Assembly: GCA_032717465.1 (NCBI GenBank)
Contig: CM064667.1
Coordinates: 4,303,783 to 4,367,782 of the forward strand
Reading direction: 5' to 3'
Origin: Coenobita brevimanus
Lineage: Eukaryota > Arthropoda > Malacostraca > Decapoda > Coenobitidae
DNA length: 64,000 nt
The notes below the pieces were generated by a model. The model did not search any database, was not told the origin of the DNA, and saw nothing but the letters and a program-made list of their open reading frames with translations. Position 1 is the stretch's first letter, and each line of letters opens with the position of its first letter. A program made the position numbers and the translations under genes. Of the stretch, positions 1 to 9,623 are shown piece by piece.

Positions 1-931
1 TAGAGGCAACGTACTTACTCTCAGCTTTCCCTTTTTCTCTAGAATATCTTTTGTGAGTGAGAACATACTCATCAGCTAAAACTGCAGCATCAGACAAATT
101 ATCTATTCTTTTCTCATCAAGATATAGGCTTACATCTTTATAAATACACCTCTTGAAGTCCTCCAGCAAAATCATCTGGTTAAATTTACCAAAATCAGAA
201 TCCACATTCTTAGAATTTAACCACTGCTCTAACAGATCTTCTTTGATTTTTGCATACTCAACATGGGATTGCTTATCTTGCTTGTAAGTTGTCCTAAATT
301 TTACTCTATAGGCTTCAGGAACAAGCTCATAGGCCTTAAGAATCAAGCTCTTAACTACATCATAATTATCAGACTGATCCTGAGGCAAAGATGCATAAGT
401 TACTTGAGCTTTACCGGTGAGAACAGTTTGAAGGAGTACTGGCCAATACTCCTTAGGCCAATTAAAACCTGTAGCTACCCTCTCAAACAACTGAAAATGC
501 TTTGTTAAATCAGATTCATTAAAAGGAGGGACAAGTTTAACATTTTTAGCCACATCAAAATCATCAGAGCTAGATGATCCAGTTCCACCTTGTTTCATGC
601 GATACTCATGGTCTGCCTGAATCCTAGCAATTTCAACTTGTGCCTCAGCCTCCTTAGAACGGGCCTCCGCCTCCTTAGCACGAGACTCCTGCAGGGCTAG
701 CTGTAACTTAGCTAATTCAATCTGCGTTTGCTCATTTGGAGGAGTTACATTAAACAAGCTTTCATTAATCATGTCAACAATTTGATCTTTAGAATGATGA
801 GAGCGAACAGCAATTCCCAATTGTTGAGCAACAAGTTTAAGTTCATTCTTTGTTCTGTTTTCTACATCACACACTGTTTGCACATTTGACAAAAAATCTT
901 TGGCTTCATCAAGTGTAGTAATAGTAGACAT
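1..931 (-). CDS. gag: gag polyprotein, coiled coil plus capsid-like domain (partial, runs off the window)
   Basis: An ATG at 931 opens about 310 codons with no stop to the window edge. Seen in sequence: an N-terminal segment of about 80 residues; an acidic/basic heptad-like region rich in Glu, Ala, Lys and Arg (AKEAEARSKEAEAQ), probably a coiled coil; then a helical block containing KHFQLFERVA, NWPKEYWP and the stretch around EYAKIKEDLLEQW. That block resembles the SCAN/capsid-like domain in gag of many invertebrate Gypsy elements. The role would be to assemble the particle around element RNA. The nucleocapsid part, protease and pol would lie left of the window. Expression would start from the LTR at 932-1743. 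The frame has no breaks, so this copy may be young. Family assignment comes from remembered domain style only. Confidence 0.7.
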   Translation of the reverse strand, partial: MSTITTLDEAKDFLSNVQTVCDVENRTKNELKLVAQQLGIAVRSHHSKDQIVDMINESLFNVTPPNEQTQIELAKLQLALQESRAKEAEARSKEAEAQVEIARIQADHEYRMKQGGTGSSSSDDFDVAKNVKLVPPFNESDLTKHFQLFERVATGFNWPKEYWPVLLQTVLTGKAQVTYASLPQDQSDNYDVVKSLILKAYELVPEAYRVKFRTTYKQDKQSHVEYAKIKEDLLEQWLNSKNVDSDFGKFNQMILLEDFKRCIYKDVSLYLDEKRIDNLSDAAVLADEYVLTHKRYSREKGKAESKYVAS

Positions 932-1743
932 AATGAATAAGTAACAGTCACAAAATATCGAGCAATATCCTTATGATAATATCCTGAATATCCTGGTGAG
1001 AATACTAAAAATCACTACTGTCCCGTAAAGTTCCAGGTTCAAACAAAAGAGTTAGGTAAAATTACAAGTTAAAGTTTAATGCTCAAACTAACAACAAAAC
1101 TTTCAGGACTCATAAGGATAATGTAATGGCAAATAAACAGGTTAAATATATGGTTAACTGCAATAGCCTCTATTAACACGAAATTAGCATGAGTAAATTT
1201 ATCTAAGTCAGCCCTGTTAAAATGAGATACCAGATAATACTCAGTGAATGCCAGATATATTATTACAGATACAAAATATTATTAATCATGACTGACATAA
1301 AGAACCCCACATGAATCACAAAAACTTCACTAGGCCTACAAATTAAACTTATCCTACACAGTACAAGAAAAAAATGCAACAACAGTTATACTCAAATTAC
1401 ACAGCTGCTAGATGTTTGGAGATTTCTTGAGCACTCACAATAATATCTGTACAGGGGAGAACAGAGATGTGAACAAAATGAGGAGCAGATCTAAGTGGCC
1501 ATGATGCAGAGACTGAGCTCATTATATAGGGGCCAGGAGAGCTTGATACAACTTGTAAGAAGGACGCGCAAATGAAGCCATGGGGACAAAAAGCTGAAAA
1601 TCCCGCTCTGAATAACAGAGAACGACTTACTCTACTATAACGGTAGAAGGGGGGAACTGAGGCAGAACACGCTCGTGATCAAACATGCAGCAACTGTGCG
1701 TTAAAATTACACAAAGGATGATGAAATCATAGGCTATGTAACA
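932..1743 (-). other. Candidate 5' LTR and leader of the minus-strand element
   Basis: No reading frame of note. On the minus strand it starts with TGTTACA (1743), has a TATA-like CCTATATAAT at 1521-1530, and reaches the gag ATG at 931. An inner LTR end ...GGGACA at about 1019 is possible, giving an LTR of about 725 bp. I cannot fix this boundary because the partner LTR is outside the window. Confidence 0.45.
1521..1530 (-). promoter_or_regulatory. TATA-like box of the minus-strand LTR
   Basis: CCTATATAAT on the minus strand lies about 215 bp inside the LTR start and about 590 bp upstream of the gag ATG, a position expected for an LTR core promoter. Only the motif and its position support it. 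Confidence 0.35.
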
Positions 1744-3607
1744 CCCGCCAAAGATCACAGTGCAGTATCAGTTGCCGACGCCCTCACCCGACATGTATTC
1801 CCTTATTTTGGTATTCCCCAAGCACTGCACTCAGATAATGCCCCAGAATTTACGGGAAAAGTCTGGGAAGAACTGGCAAACATATTCGGATACCACATCT
1901 CCCACTCATCCCCCTACTGGCCCCAGGGTAACAGCATCTGCGAGAGAAGCCATCGCTCCCTTATGAACCAGGTCCGCATACGCATTATGCAAACAGGAAA
2001 CGAAGACTGGCCTGTCCACGTCAAGATCACCCAATGGAGTTTAAATACATGCCCATGAGAAGACGGAATAACTCCACATGAAAGAGTTTTCGGGGAATCG
2101 CCCCTACTCCTACCACTCCGCCACCACCTACAGCCACCCACCCCACCCTCCACTACCGAGCCTCTCCACCACCTCAAACGCCGCCTCCACCATCTGCATT
2201 CACAACAAGACCTAGCACCCGACATAACCCACTCCAACCCATACAAACCTGGTCAATCCGTAGTCGTCGCAAACCTTCCTACCCCATCCAAAACCTCCCC
2301 CGATTCAACGGACCTTACAAAATTGTTCGAGTACCCAACCCATACCAAGTCATTATAGATCAACAGAGACAGCACCGCACATACAGGAATCGCCACGTGC
2401 GGCCCTTCCACCCACCCGACACTGACCACCCCCGCGCTAGGCCTATCTGCACCCCTGCCCGCACACCTGTCCACCCCGACCTTTCTCAGAATTACCCCCC
2501 AGACTCCTACTCCTACTCCTTCTCACCCCCTCCCTGAAACTCACCAACAACCAGCCCACCCCCCGACACACCACCACCACAGGCCGAAATCACCACCCCT
2601 TCACAACTTACAACTCACCTACCTAACACCTATCCACCCACCACCTCCCAACCCACTCTGCCCATGCCGCCCACACCACCACCACCGCCCAAACCCCCCC
2701 CCCAAAAAACTGCACCACTCACCACCCCACCACCTCCACACCCACCACCACCCTCCCCCATGACCACTCTCATTATACGTGCCACACCGCGCCCCCAGCC
2801 ATCGCCCCCCCTAACCTCCGCACACCCTCACCACCACCATGTGCACAACCACCATCGCCACCCACACCCACCATCACTACTACCACCACCAGATCAGGAC
2901 GCCTCTCACGCCCACCCGTGAGGTACACCCCAACACCTCCACCCATCGCACACCCATCCCAACACCCACCCCTTCCACATACCCAACCAAACACCTCCCC
3001 CATAACCCTCCCCCTCCACCAAGCACGATGGAATTTTCCCAAATCCCAATTCCCCAAAGGACAACGCTCCTCCCACCGAATTAGTCCCCATAAAACCACC
3101 AACCTCCCGTCACTCTCCAGCATTCAAATTTCATCTCTCCACCAGGCACCATTCTCCGAGATGAAGGTGAGTAGAGTGCATTGGAAACCCTACAACCGCC
3201 CACAGTCCAGAATCAGGGGTACCCACTACCTGCTCCAGCTCCTACGCCGGACGAACCATCCATCCTCCCTCCACCTCACACTCAACCCCCATCAGGAGCC
3301 CAACACCTTCACCACCCACTGGGTCAGCCTCACCCAACACCTCACCCCGGCCCACCAGACATCCACCTCCACCACCTACCACCTCCAGTCACAGGGTCGT
3401 GACTTCAACAACGCAAAGGGTGGTAAAATGCCCGCCGTGCCCGCCGCCGGACCTCCCACCTCACCATCCCCCACACCACCACCGGGCCGCCACCCCACCA
3501 CCACCCCAGGAGGACACACCGGTGAGTTTAGTGACCTCAGTCAAGAGGGTCATCAGGACATTACGGTCCTAGGTCCTTATTCCCCACAATTGTGCCAACC
3601 CAAGTGA
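1744..3607 (+). pseudogene. pol: A0 pol remnant: integrase core, proline-rich tail, C-terminal domain
   Basis: The frame from 1744 reads integrase: the second catalytic Asp lies in LHSDNAPEF, then SSPYWPQG, and the Glu in SICERSHRS. A TGA stop follows TCP at about 2056 and a frameshift lies near 2290 in the GPY/F-like module. A long Pro/Thr/His-rich tail follows. From 2918 a frame of 229 codons encodes the end of the tail and the conserved C-terminal domain (LLQLLRRTN, LTQHLTP, LQSQGRDF). It then crosses the LTR start at 3424 and stops at 3607. Integrase would normally insert element DNA into the chromosome; this copy cannot make an intact protein. Confidence 0.75.
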
Positions 3608-3771
3608 TCAGGGGAAGTAAACTACCTTGTGGGCGGAGCAGTGATCGACAGAAGAGGGGTGAGACTGAAGCAGAATTAGTCCCAGGTAGCACCGTATTGA
3701 CGGCTTTGTTACACTCTCTAGGGCAGGAGGCCCAAGGGCAAGAGGCCCAAGGCTACGGCCTGATATAGGGT

Positions 3772-4629
3772 GTGAAGGAGAAAGCGACCCCAGGCTCCGG
3801 CCTGAACACACCAGAAGGAGAGAGTTGCCCCAGCGCATCTCTCTCTTGCTGTTCTCCCCTTCAGGAGCAACATCCCGTCGTCGGCACTAAGCCGTGGCGT
3901 GAGGGCGACCCCATTCGCATGGCAGATGTTCCTGCTAGGGTAGATCAGCTACCGGCTGCGGCCAGAGTACAGATCAGGGTAAAGATCCCCTGTTACCGTA
4001 CGTGTAGCACTTCCCAATTACGGAAGCAACACCCCGTCGTCGGCGCTAAGCTGTGGCGTGAGGGCGACCCAGTTCGCCCGGCAGTTGTTCTCCACACGGG
4101 TAGACACTCAGCTCCAGCCGGGGCACGTACCAGGGTAGAGAAGCCCCTGAAGGTAGACTCAATCCGTATTGGAAGGAGTGTGGCTTCTGTGCCCCTCACT
4201 ACGACTTATCTCGTACTACGAGAACTACACCCCGCTGGCGGGCCTCGGCCGCAGGGCAAGGACGGCCCCGTACGTCCGACAGGTGTCCCCCGTACGCCGG
4301 GCAAGTACACGGCTACAGCCAGAGTGTGTGACAGGGGAAGGCGACCCCAGGCTCTGGCCTCCAGACACACTCGAGAGGACACGGGCAACGTGAGTCCTGC
4401 TCTTGCCTCTTTCCCTTCGGGGAGCCCTTCGTCACCCCTCGGGAATATAGCCCCGGAGGAGACGCTAGAGTGGTGGCAAGGCCCGATATCAGGCTTACCG
4501 CCTACACCCGGGAGTTCCTTGTTCCTGTCGGAGCCCCGTAGGAGACGCTGCCGCAGCCCAGTCCTGACCGCCTCTCCCCCTTGGTGCCCGCAGCCCCAGG
4601 ACGCCCCGGCCAGACTCTCCAACCCTTGA
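3772..4629 (+). CDS. LTR-borne reading frame of A0
   Basis: A 285-codon frame lies wholly inside the LTR. It begins with degenerate repeats around GTKPWREGDP and GAKLWREGDP. Near its end it has LPPTPGSS, then RCRSPVLTA, which match the C-terminal block of the LTR extension in A1 (LPPTPGR, GRSPHLTA) and in family B (CRSPPLSAPL). The next part of that block (LFGPSPEG in other copies) is present at about 4690 but in another frame, so a frameshift separates them. No known domain is recognised. I infer that it is a decayed relative of the Pol extension and not an independent gene. Confidence 0.4.
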   Translation: MKEKATPGSGLNTPEGESCPSASLSCCSPLQEQHPVVGTKPWREGDPIRMADVPARVDQLPAAARVQIRVKIPCYRTCSTSQLRKQHPVVGAKLWREGDPVRPAVVLHTGRHSAPAGARTRVEKPLKVDSIRIGRSVASVPLTTTYLVLRELHPAGGPRPQGKDGPVRPTGVPRTPGKYTATARVCDRGRRPQALASRHTREDTGNVSPALASFPSGSPSSPLGNIAPEETLEWWQGPISGLPPTPGSSLFLSEPRRRRCRSPVLTASPPWCPQPQDAPARLSNP

Positions 4630-5445
4630 CGAAGGCGACTTGGGCTCCCTCACTCCCCGGAGTCAGAAAAGGCAGGCCTGACTACTCCGGCTGTTTGGCC
4701 CCAGTCCCGAGGGCCACCTATCAGGTCGAGGCACCCAAACCAAAGGGCCTCCCTGCACCCCACCGGCGCGGCCCCAGTACGAGGGCCGCCTCCCAGGTCG
4801 AGGCCCCCAGACGGGAGAGCCTCCCTGCACCATACCTCTAAGTGAAAGAGAGAGTGACTATTACCCAGGAAACAGGGAAAACAGTGACAGTGACTCCGTA
4901 AGAATCCGTAGTCAATAGTGGCCCATCAGAACTCAGTGTTAACAGGGCAGAAAGTGAACTTTGTGAATTATCCTAGTCCCTCCCCATTTAAGAGAGTCAG
5001 AGAGTTTTCTGTGAACATCTGAGGTAAGGGCGCGGGCTAGTCAAAAGCTAAGTGTACGTGTCTCCGTGACAAGGTGACAGAGTCGAGTGTCGCTGTCCGC
5101 ACCCTACCGCTTTTATAGTAATATTCCCAAACTAGACTCCCAACCTTGTTTATTCCTCAGGTGAACAATCCTATTTATATCCTGCCTCCAAGTGACGTGT
5201 AAACCATATTATAGATAATTCACGATCTCTCTGTGTGAACATTGTAGTGTATATGACTGCTCTGTGGCGCCAAGTGTTAACTCTGTATCTCTGTGTCCCT
5301 GTATCTTAAATATCATTCTATGTGTATTGTTACGAGTAGGATTAAGGTAATAGATGTGTTACGGTATACTGCCTGGTTTTTATGTCCTGTTCCTTTGATA
5401 GTGCTTTGCTTCCGGTCTAGAAAGAGGACCCCGCTTCAGTAGCTA

Positions 5446-5479
5446 GTGTTTTTACGACGAGAAGTCGCCTTAAAAACAC
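5446..5479 (+). other. U5 hairpin of A0
   Basis: GTGTTTTTA at 5446-5454 is the exact inverse complement of TAAAAACAC at 5471-5479. The intervening segment carries CGAGAAGTCG, the loop seen in family B hairpins. It lies 9 nt before the LTR end. Equivalent hairpins occur in the other LTRs at about 8076, 15536, 23025, 24112, 31445, 36405, 36462, 43772, 52167, 56586 and 60961. Confidence 0.65.
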
Positions 5480-5488
5480 AGCATTACA

Positions 5489-6085
5489 ATAATCATTACC
5501 TATTTGCTTAAATATGCAGTTTTATTTTTCATATTGGTAAAAAAAAAAAAAAAAAAAAAAAATCAGGGTGCCAGAGGGTAGACTTGAACTCTTGTCTGTC
5601 GGGTTGAGATGAGTCTCTGGTCTTATTTATTTTTTCATTCAAACTATTCATTACCAGGGATAAGAGGAAGTGCCAATTATGGCCTAGTTATGGATGATAG
5701 AATTCGCTTTGGGATTAGTTTATAACTTTTTTTCTGTAGCTATGGCTGTATCAACTGATAATTGGTCCAAATCGATAAATATGCATTTTCCACAAATGAA
5801 CACAAAACTGATTGCAAAACACTCCCAAATAATTCTAAAACTCAGACTTCTCTGATGGTTTAAAAAACCACATTTAAGAGACATACCATAGAAGAAGAAA
5901 TCCTTTGATACGTAAAGAGAGCTTCCATCTGATGGTGTAAGAACAATAAGTTTGAATTGATTTGGCGATCACCGAGACAATCGTGAAACTTCAAATGAAA
6001 TTTGAAAATACATATAGGCTCCTGAATGTATATGAAAAATATATATTTGAACATTAGGAAGGATAGTGTTACGGGATATGCCACA
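5489..6085. other. AT-rich spacer with a poly-A run
   Basis: No supportable gene. There is a run of about 24 A at 5540-5563, followed by a short segment with a weak tRNA B-box-like sequence on the minus strand (GTTCAAGTC), possibly a SINE relic. Several word blocks near 5781-5970, such as CCACAAATG and AAACACTCCCA, recur diverged at about 23474-23690 on the other side of the array. The element array therefore sits in repeated AT-rich host DNA. Confidence 0.5.
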
Positions 6086-6264
6086 TATCCGAAGTGAAAA
6101 TCTCACAAAACTATGATATCTCGTCAGGTGGAATATTGGTGAACTTTTGGCTATCACCTAGAAATTTATGAAAGTATAAACTATCGCAGTTCCGAGAAAT
6201 AAAATAAATTACCATTTATAAATCTAGTCCTCACCTCCATTTAAATATAATTCACAACCGCTAT
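6086..6264 (+). repeat. Left copy of the direct repeat flanking the A1-A2 array
   Basis: 179 bp, from TATCCGAAGTG to CCGCTAT, abutting the first LTR base at 6265. The matching copy at 23060-23242 starts directly after the last LTR base. By eye there are about 10 substitutions and a 4-bp indel. Confidence 0.85.
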
Positions 6265-8122
6265 TAAAATGCCCGCGACCGGACCTTCCGCCCCGCCACC
6301 CCCCCACACCACCACCTGGCCACCACCACCCCACCACCCGAGGAGGAGATAACGGTCAGGTTAATGACCCGGGACAAGAGCGTCATCCAACCACCACTGA
6401 CCTGTGCCCCTTCTCCCCGCAACTGCCCCAACACCAGGTGAGCCTAGATCCACAACAACTTAAATGGCGGGTTGACCATCGACAGCAGTGGGGTGGGACT
6501 GATCTAGTAGTTTTGTGGTGACGACCACAGCTTCACCCCAACAGGGCAGGAGGTCCCTAGGTGAGCCACGAGGTGTTCACACCTGCTGCCACCGCGAGCC
6601 ACGAGGAAATACCATCCTCTGCCGCTACTCTGGTGAGCCATGAGGGTCTAGTACCCTCTGCCACAGTGCGCCACGAGGGAGAAATACCCTCTGCCACTAC
6701 CACGACAGGAGGTCCTTTAACGAGGGAGAAATATCCTCTATCACAAACAGGGCAGGAGGCCCAATAGTGGACTATACGGGGCCAACACCCCTAGCCACCC
6801 CAAGGGTAAGAGATTCATGTATAAAGCCACAAGTGGGTCCCATGACCGATCGACCTGGCGCCATGGCTGTATCGGAGACAAGAGAGAGAGTCGCCTCTGT
6901 GCTACCCTCCCTGTGTAGGAGAGAGATCACGGCCTCCGTGTGTCCTCTAAATTCAGTCAACTCCTGCAGGAGTAGCTGGACACCACCCAGGAGAGTTGCC
7001 CCGAAAGTGTCACCCGAGTAACCCGGTCCCAGTCGGGACCTACCTCCCACACCCGGGAAATTCTTGTCTTCCCCAGGTACCAACAGGAAACGAGGCCGCA
7101 GCCCACACCTGACGGCGCGTCCCCTGACAGACCTCCACAGCCCTCGGACCCCCAGGCGAGCCCAGCAGCCTACCAACGCTGACCTCCCCCTGCCGCAGAC
7201 CCTCCGACGCCAGACACGACTGCTTCACCTGTTTGGCCCCAGTCCTGAGGGCCAACACAACAGGTCGAGGCCCCACATAGACTGGCCTCCCTGCACCAAG
7301 ACGACGGGACCCTGAGAAGGAGGTCTACAACAGGTCGAGACCCCAGGCAAGAGGGTCTCCCTGCAACGCCTCAGTGGATCAGACCCGGGTCGAGTCTCCC
7401 CCCAGCGAGTACGGTGATTCCCGTCACGGGTAGAGCCCCCGGAGGTCCCCTTAAAGTGACAGAGTGATATCGCCCCAGAAAATCGAGCAAGATTAGTGAC
7501 TTTCCCTCCTACAGTGAGACAGAGACAGTGATACAGTGACAAAGTGAATAAGAGGGATTCCACCTATAAATGCCCGTGATTACTTTCCCTTGATAAAGAC
7601 TATAAGTTCTGGGCCTGTGAAACTAGTGTTATTCCCCAGCCCAGAATAGAGGAGTTCCCCCTTATCAGTGCACGCGCGGGCAAGAGTCGCCGCACCGAGC
7701 CCAGCCAGCAAATTATAGTGATCTGCTCCCCCTGTCCTTTTATAGTAATAATCCTCCCCTGGCTCATCAAGCCCATACATCTCTATTGTACCAGTGCACT
7801 AAGACCTTTTGGACTTTAATCAAAGTTAGTCACATTCACTTATGGACCCTTAACCCATTGTAAAGTATAATTATAGTGTGTGTGAATATCCCGTGTTGTC
7901 TTAACGTAACTCTGTATATCTGTATCCCCTGTCCAGAATATCATTCTATGTAATATTGTCACGGTGTTAGAATTAAGGTAATAGATGTGTTAAAGGTGGA
8001 CTACCTAGTTTTTATGTCCTGTTCCTTTGTTGGTGCTTTACTTCCGGTCCGGAAAGAGGACCCCGCTCAGTAGCTAGTGTTTTTAGTACGAGGAGTTGGC
8101 CTAAAAAAAACTCAGCCTAACA
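6265..8122 (+). repeat. A1 5' LTR
   Basis: 1858 bp, TAAAATGCCCGCG...CCTAACA. It is shorter than the other two because it has fewer units of the roughly 63-bp minisatellite (7240-7370) and some small gaps. It has the TATA-like TTTTATAG near 7738, the palindromic CCGGTCCGG block near 8044 and an imperfect U5 hairpin at 8076-8112. Confidence 0.85.
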
Positions 8123-8123
8123 C

Positions 8124-8141
8124 TGGTGGCAAGCGGTGGTT
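8124..8141 (+). other. Primer-binding site of A1
   Basis: TGGTGGCAAGCGGTGGTT begins 2 nt after the LTR end. Its TGG start would pair with a tRNA CCA tail. The tRNA is not identified. A2 (15583) has the same site and family B differs at a few bases. Confidence 0.7.
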
Positions 8142-8188
8142 CTGGATAGGGGTAAAAGCACGGAGGAACGTAAAAGGAAACTTGCACA

Positions 8189-9056
8189 ATGACAGCTAAA
8201 CTGCACATTCAATTACCAAAATTCAACCCGGACCAATGTGACATGGATGTTTATTTGGACATGATCAAACCCCTTTTAGACATAGGGTTTGACTCAGATA
8301 AGGAGAAGATTGCAGTCACACTACCGAATCTGGGAAAAATTATCACAAATGTCGCACCCAAAATAGTCCCAGAACTGTTATGGGACCAGTTCACTCAGAT
8401 AGTGAAACAGCCTTTTATGCCTTGCACTCTCACAACTCGACGCCCTCACCTATGATGGTAACCTGGATGATACTTTCATCCAGGCCCGGCGCCTCGTCAC
8501 CGCCGCTTATCCCGAAGCTGAAATAAATACTCGGGACACTCATACCTTCAACGCCCTGCTGAGGATCCTCCCGAGCATAGTCAGGCAACACTTCTCCATA
8601 TATGATCCCTCAGGAAATATGGACCAAGACCTGCAGCTCGTCAGGCGTCTTCTCGCCGCCCGTCCCACACCACAACCGCTTCACGCAGTGACAAAGTTCC
8701 CCACAAACCACAACCCCTCACCAAAACCCAAGCCGCCGCCTCACCAGTCGCCTGCAGACCCGCCTCCCACAGTACCCAGGGCTTACCCGCAGAGGAAGCG
8801 CCACAACCCCAGGGAACAAGAGAACTTGATCAGTATAAACCCTTGGGAGTTCACGGCCTGCAGCCGTACCTGCCCCCTTCATGACATAAGGGAACAACTC
8901 AAGGCGAATCGGCGAAAGAATCCCCAACAAGGCCGTAGGAGAGTTTCCTCCCTTGATGACGACGCCCAAGAGGACGACGTACCACCACTGCTCTACCAAG
9001 GACCGGACGACGACGAGCACGACGACTACCCCCATCCTCAGCAGATGGATTTTTAG
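8189..9056 (+). pseudogene. gag: A1 gag, frameshifted
   Basis: The ATG at 8189 opens 88 codons (PHIQLPKFNPDQ-type start). A deletion of about 17 bp near 8417, relative to A2, then shifts the frame. The proper frame continues from about 8440 and ends with acidic residues and QQMDF then TAG at 9056. The protein would be the structural capsid. It has a charged, proline-rich part and a conserved INPWEFTACSRTCP motif with two Cys, but no CCHC zinc knuckle. The A2 gag at 15648 shows the undeleted sequence. The TAG lies in the candidate frameshift sequence GATTTTTAGG. Confidence 0.75.
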
Positions 9057-9057
9057 G
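9048..9057 (+). promoter_or_regulatory. Candidate gag-pol -1 frameshift site
   Basis: GATTTTTAGG ends gag as GAT-TTT-TAG. The protease frame lies one base back and is open from here (TTA-GGC...). The same ten bases occur at the gag end in A2 (16524-16533), B1 (30483-30492) and B2 (42807-42816); B3 has GACTTTTAGG. Slippage of a UUU codon at the stop would join gag to pol. Confidence 0.45.
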
Positions 9058-9079
9058 CCCGCCCCCGCACCTCCCCACG

Positions 9080-9480
9080 GTGGCGGGGGCCACCTCACAT
9101 AGCTACAAACCCCCAGTCTACAACAAGATATGGCTGAACGGGGTCAAGACAAGATTACTGGTGGATATGGGAGCAACCAGGTCTTGTCTCTACTCCCACT
9201 TTTACTCCCGACACATCTCAGCATACGGCCCACTTCTCCCCACTTCAGCCTACCTCGTAGACGCTGGGGATGGCCCCCTACCCATCCGTTGGGAAACCAG
9301 GGCCTTACAAACCACCACCCACCAATGAGTCTCCACAGACTACTCATTCATCATTTTTGACTCCTCCTGTAGCCAATATGATGGTTACCTTGGCCTGGAC
9401 CTGCTTCAGAAACTCCACGCGACCATTGATTGCTATCAACGTCGCCTCCACTTTGGTCCAGCCCACCCTAACCAAGGATC
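9080..9480 (+). pseudogene. pro: A1 aspartic protease, broken
   Basis: The frame reads VYNKIWLNGVKTRLLVD then Met-Gly-Ala. A2 and family B have Asp-Thr-Gly-Ala there, so the Thr of the catalytic triad is Met in this copy. A TGA stop at 9326-9328 interrupts the frame; the same TGA is in A2. Beyond it the frame continues with FIIFDSSC and DGYLGLDLLQKL, matching family B. Protease would cut Gag and Pol in the particle. No Met start is expected because it should be made by frameshifting from gag. Confidence 0.7.
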
Positions 9481-9484
9481 CACC

Positions 9485-9516
9485 AAAAAGGAAAGAAAAA
9501 AAAAAGAAAAAAAAAA
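9485..9516 (+). repeat. A-rich purine tract in the protease-RT linker
   Basis: 32 purines in a row, mostly A with three short G interruptions. A2 has a 31-base version at 16961-16991. Family B lacks it. The difference in A number changes the reading frame between copies. Confidence 0.8.
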
Positions 9517-9623
9517 ACCACCACCCCCACACCGCCCACACACACACCACCCCACCACACGCTCGCTCTCCAGCCCACCTGTACATGTAAACCAAGTCTA
9601 ACCTCCCCAAATGCCTCAGTTAA

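Larger units (their letters stand above)
1..1743 (-). mobile_element. 5' part of a Gypsy-type LTR retrotransposon nested in A0
   Basis: Read on the minus strand, the unit begins with TGTTACA at 1743, a typical LTR start, and runs through a candidate LTR and leader into a gag frame that is open to the window edge. At 1744 the plus strand switches abruptly to integrase sequence of family A (it starts at Pro-Ala-Lys-Asp-His). This element therefore inserted into an older copy. The other end and any target-site duplication lie outside the window; CCCGC at 1744-1748 is the predicted duplicated target. Its sequence is unrelated to families A and B. Confidence 0.7.
1744..5488 (+). mobile_element. 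Family A Gypsy element A0, 5'-interrupted
   Basis: Contains the second half of integrase, the post-integrase tail, the C-terminal domain and a full 3' LTR. The 5' part is cut off by the minus-strand insertion ending at 1743. It differs clearly from A1/A2: its LTR ends GCATTACA as in family B, while most of its U5 follows family A. This suggests an older or intermediate subfamily. Confidence 0.75.
3424..5488 (+). repeat. A0 3' LTR (about 2.07 kb)
   Basis: Starts with TAAAATGCCCGCC directly after GGGTGG and ends ...GCATTACA. It contains a broken copy of the LTR reading frame, a TATA-like TTTTATAG near 5113, the shared block GAAAGAGGACCCCGCT near 5420, and the U5 hairpin. The following DNA is AT-rich and unrelated. 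Confidence 0.75.

Noticed and set aside
263..508. Plus-strand 81-codon frame
   Set aside because: Lies antisense to the open gag frame 931-1 and shows no family signature.
5560..5625. tRNA or SINE next to the poly-A run
   Set aside because: Only a weak B-box-like GTTCAAGTC on the minus strand and no convincing A box; kept only as a remark in the spacer.
5860..6157. Small AT-rich minus-strand frames
   Set aside because: Phe/Ile/Leu-rich readings of AT-rich spacer, not kept in the 23060-23242 copy.
9080..9328. GTG start codons for protease frames
   Set aside because: Non-ATG starts are not expected here. The frame is open upstream to the gag stop, so frameshifting is the better explanation.
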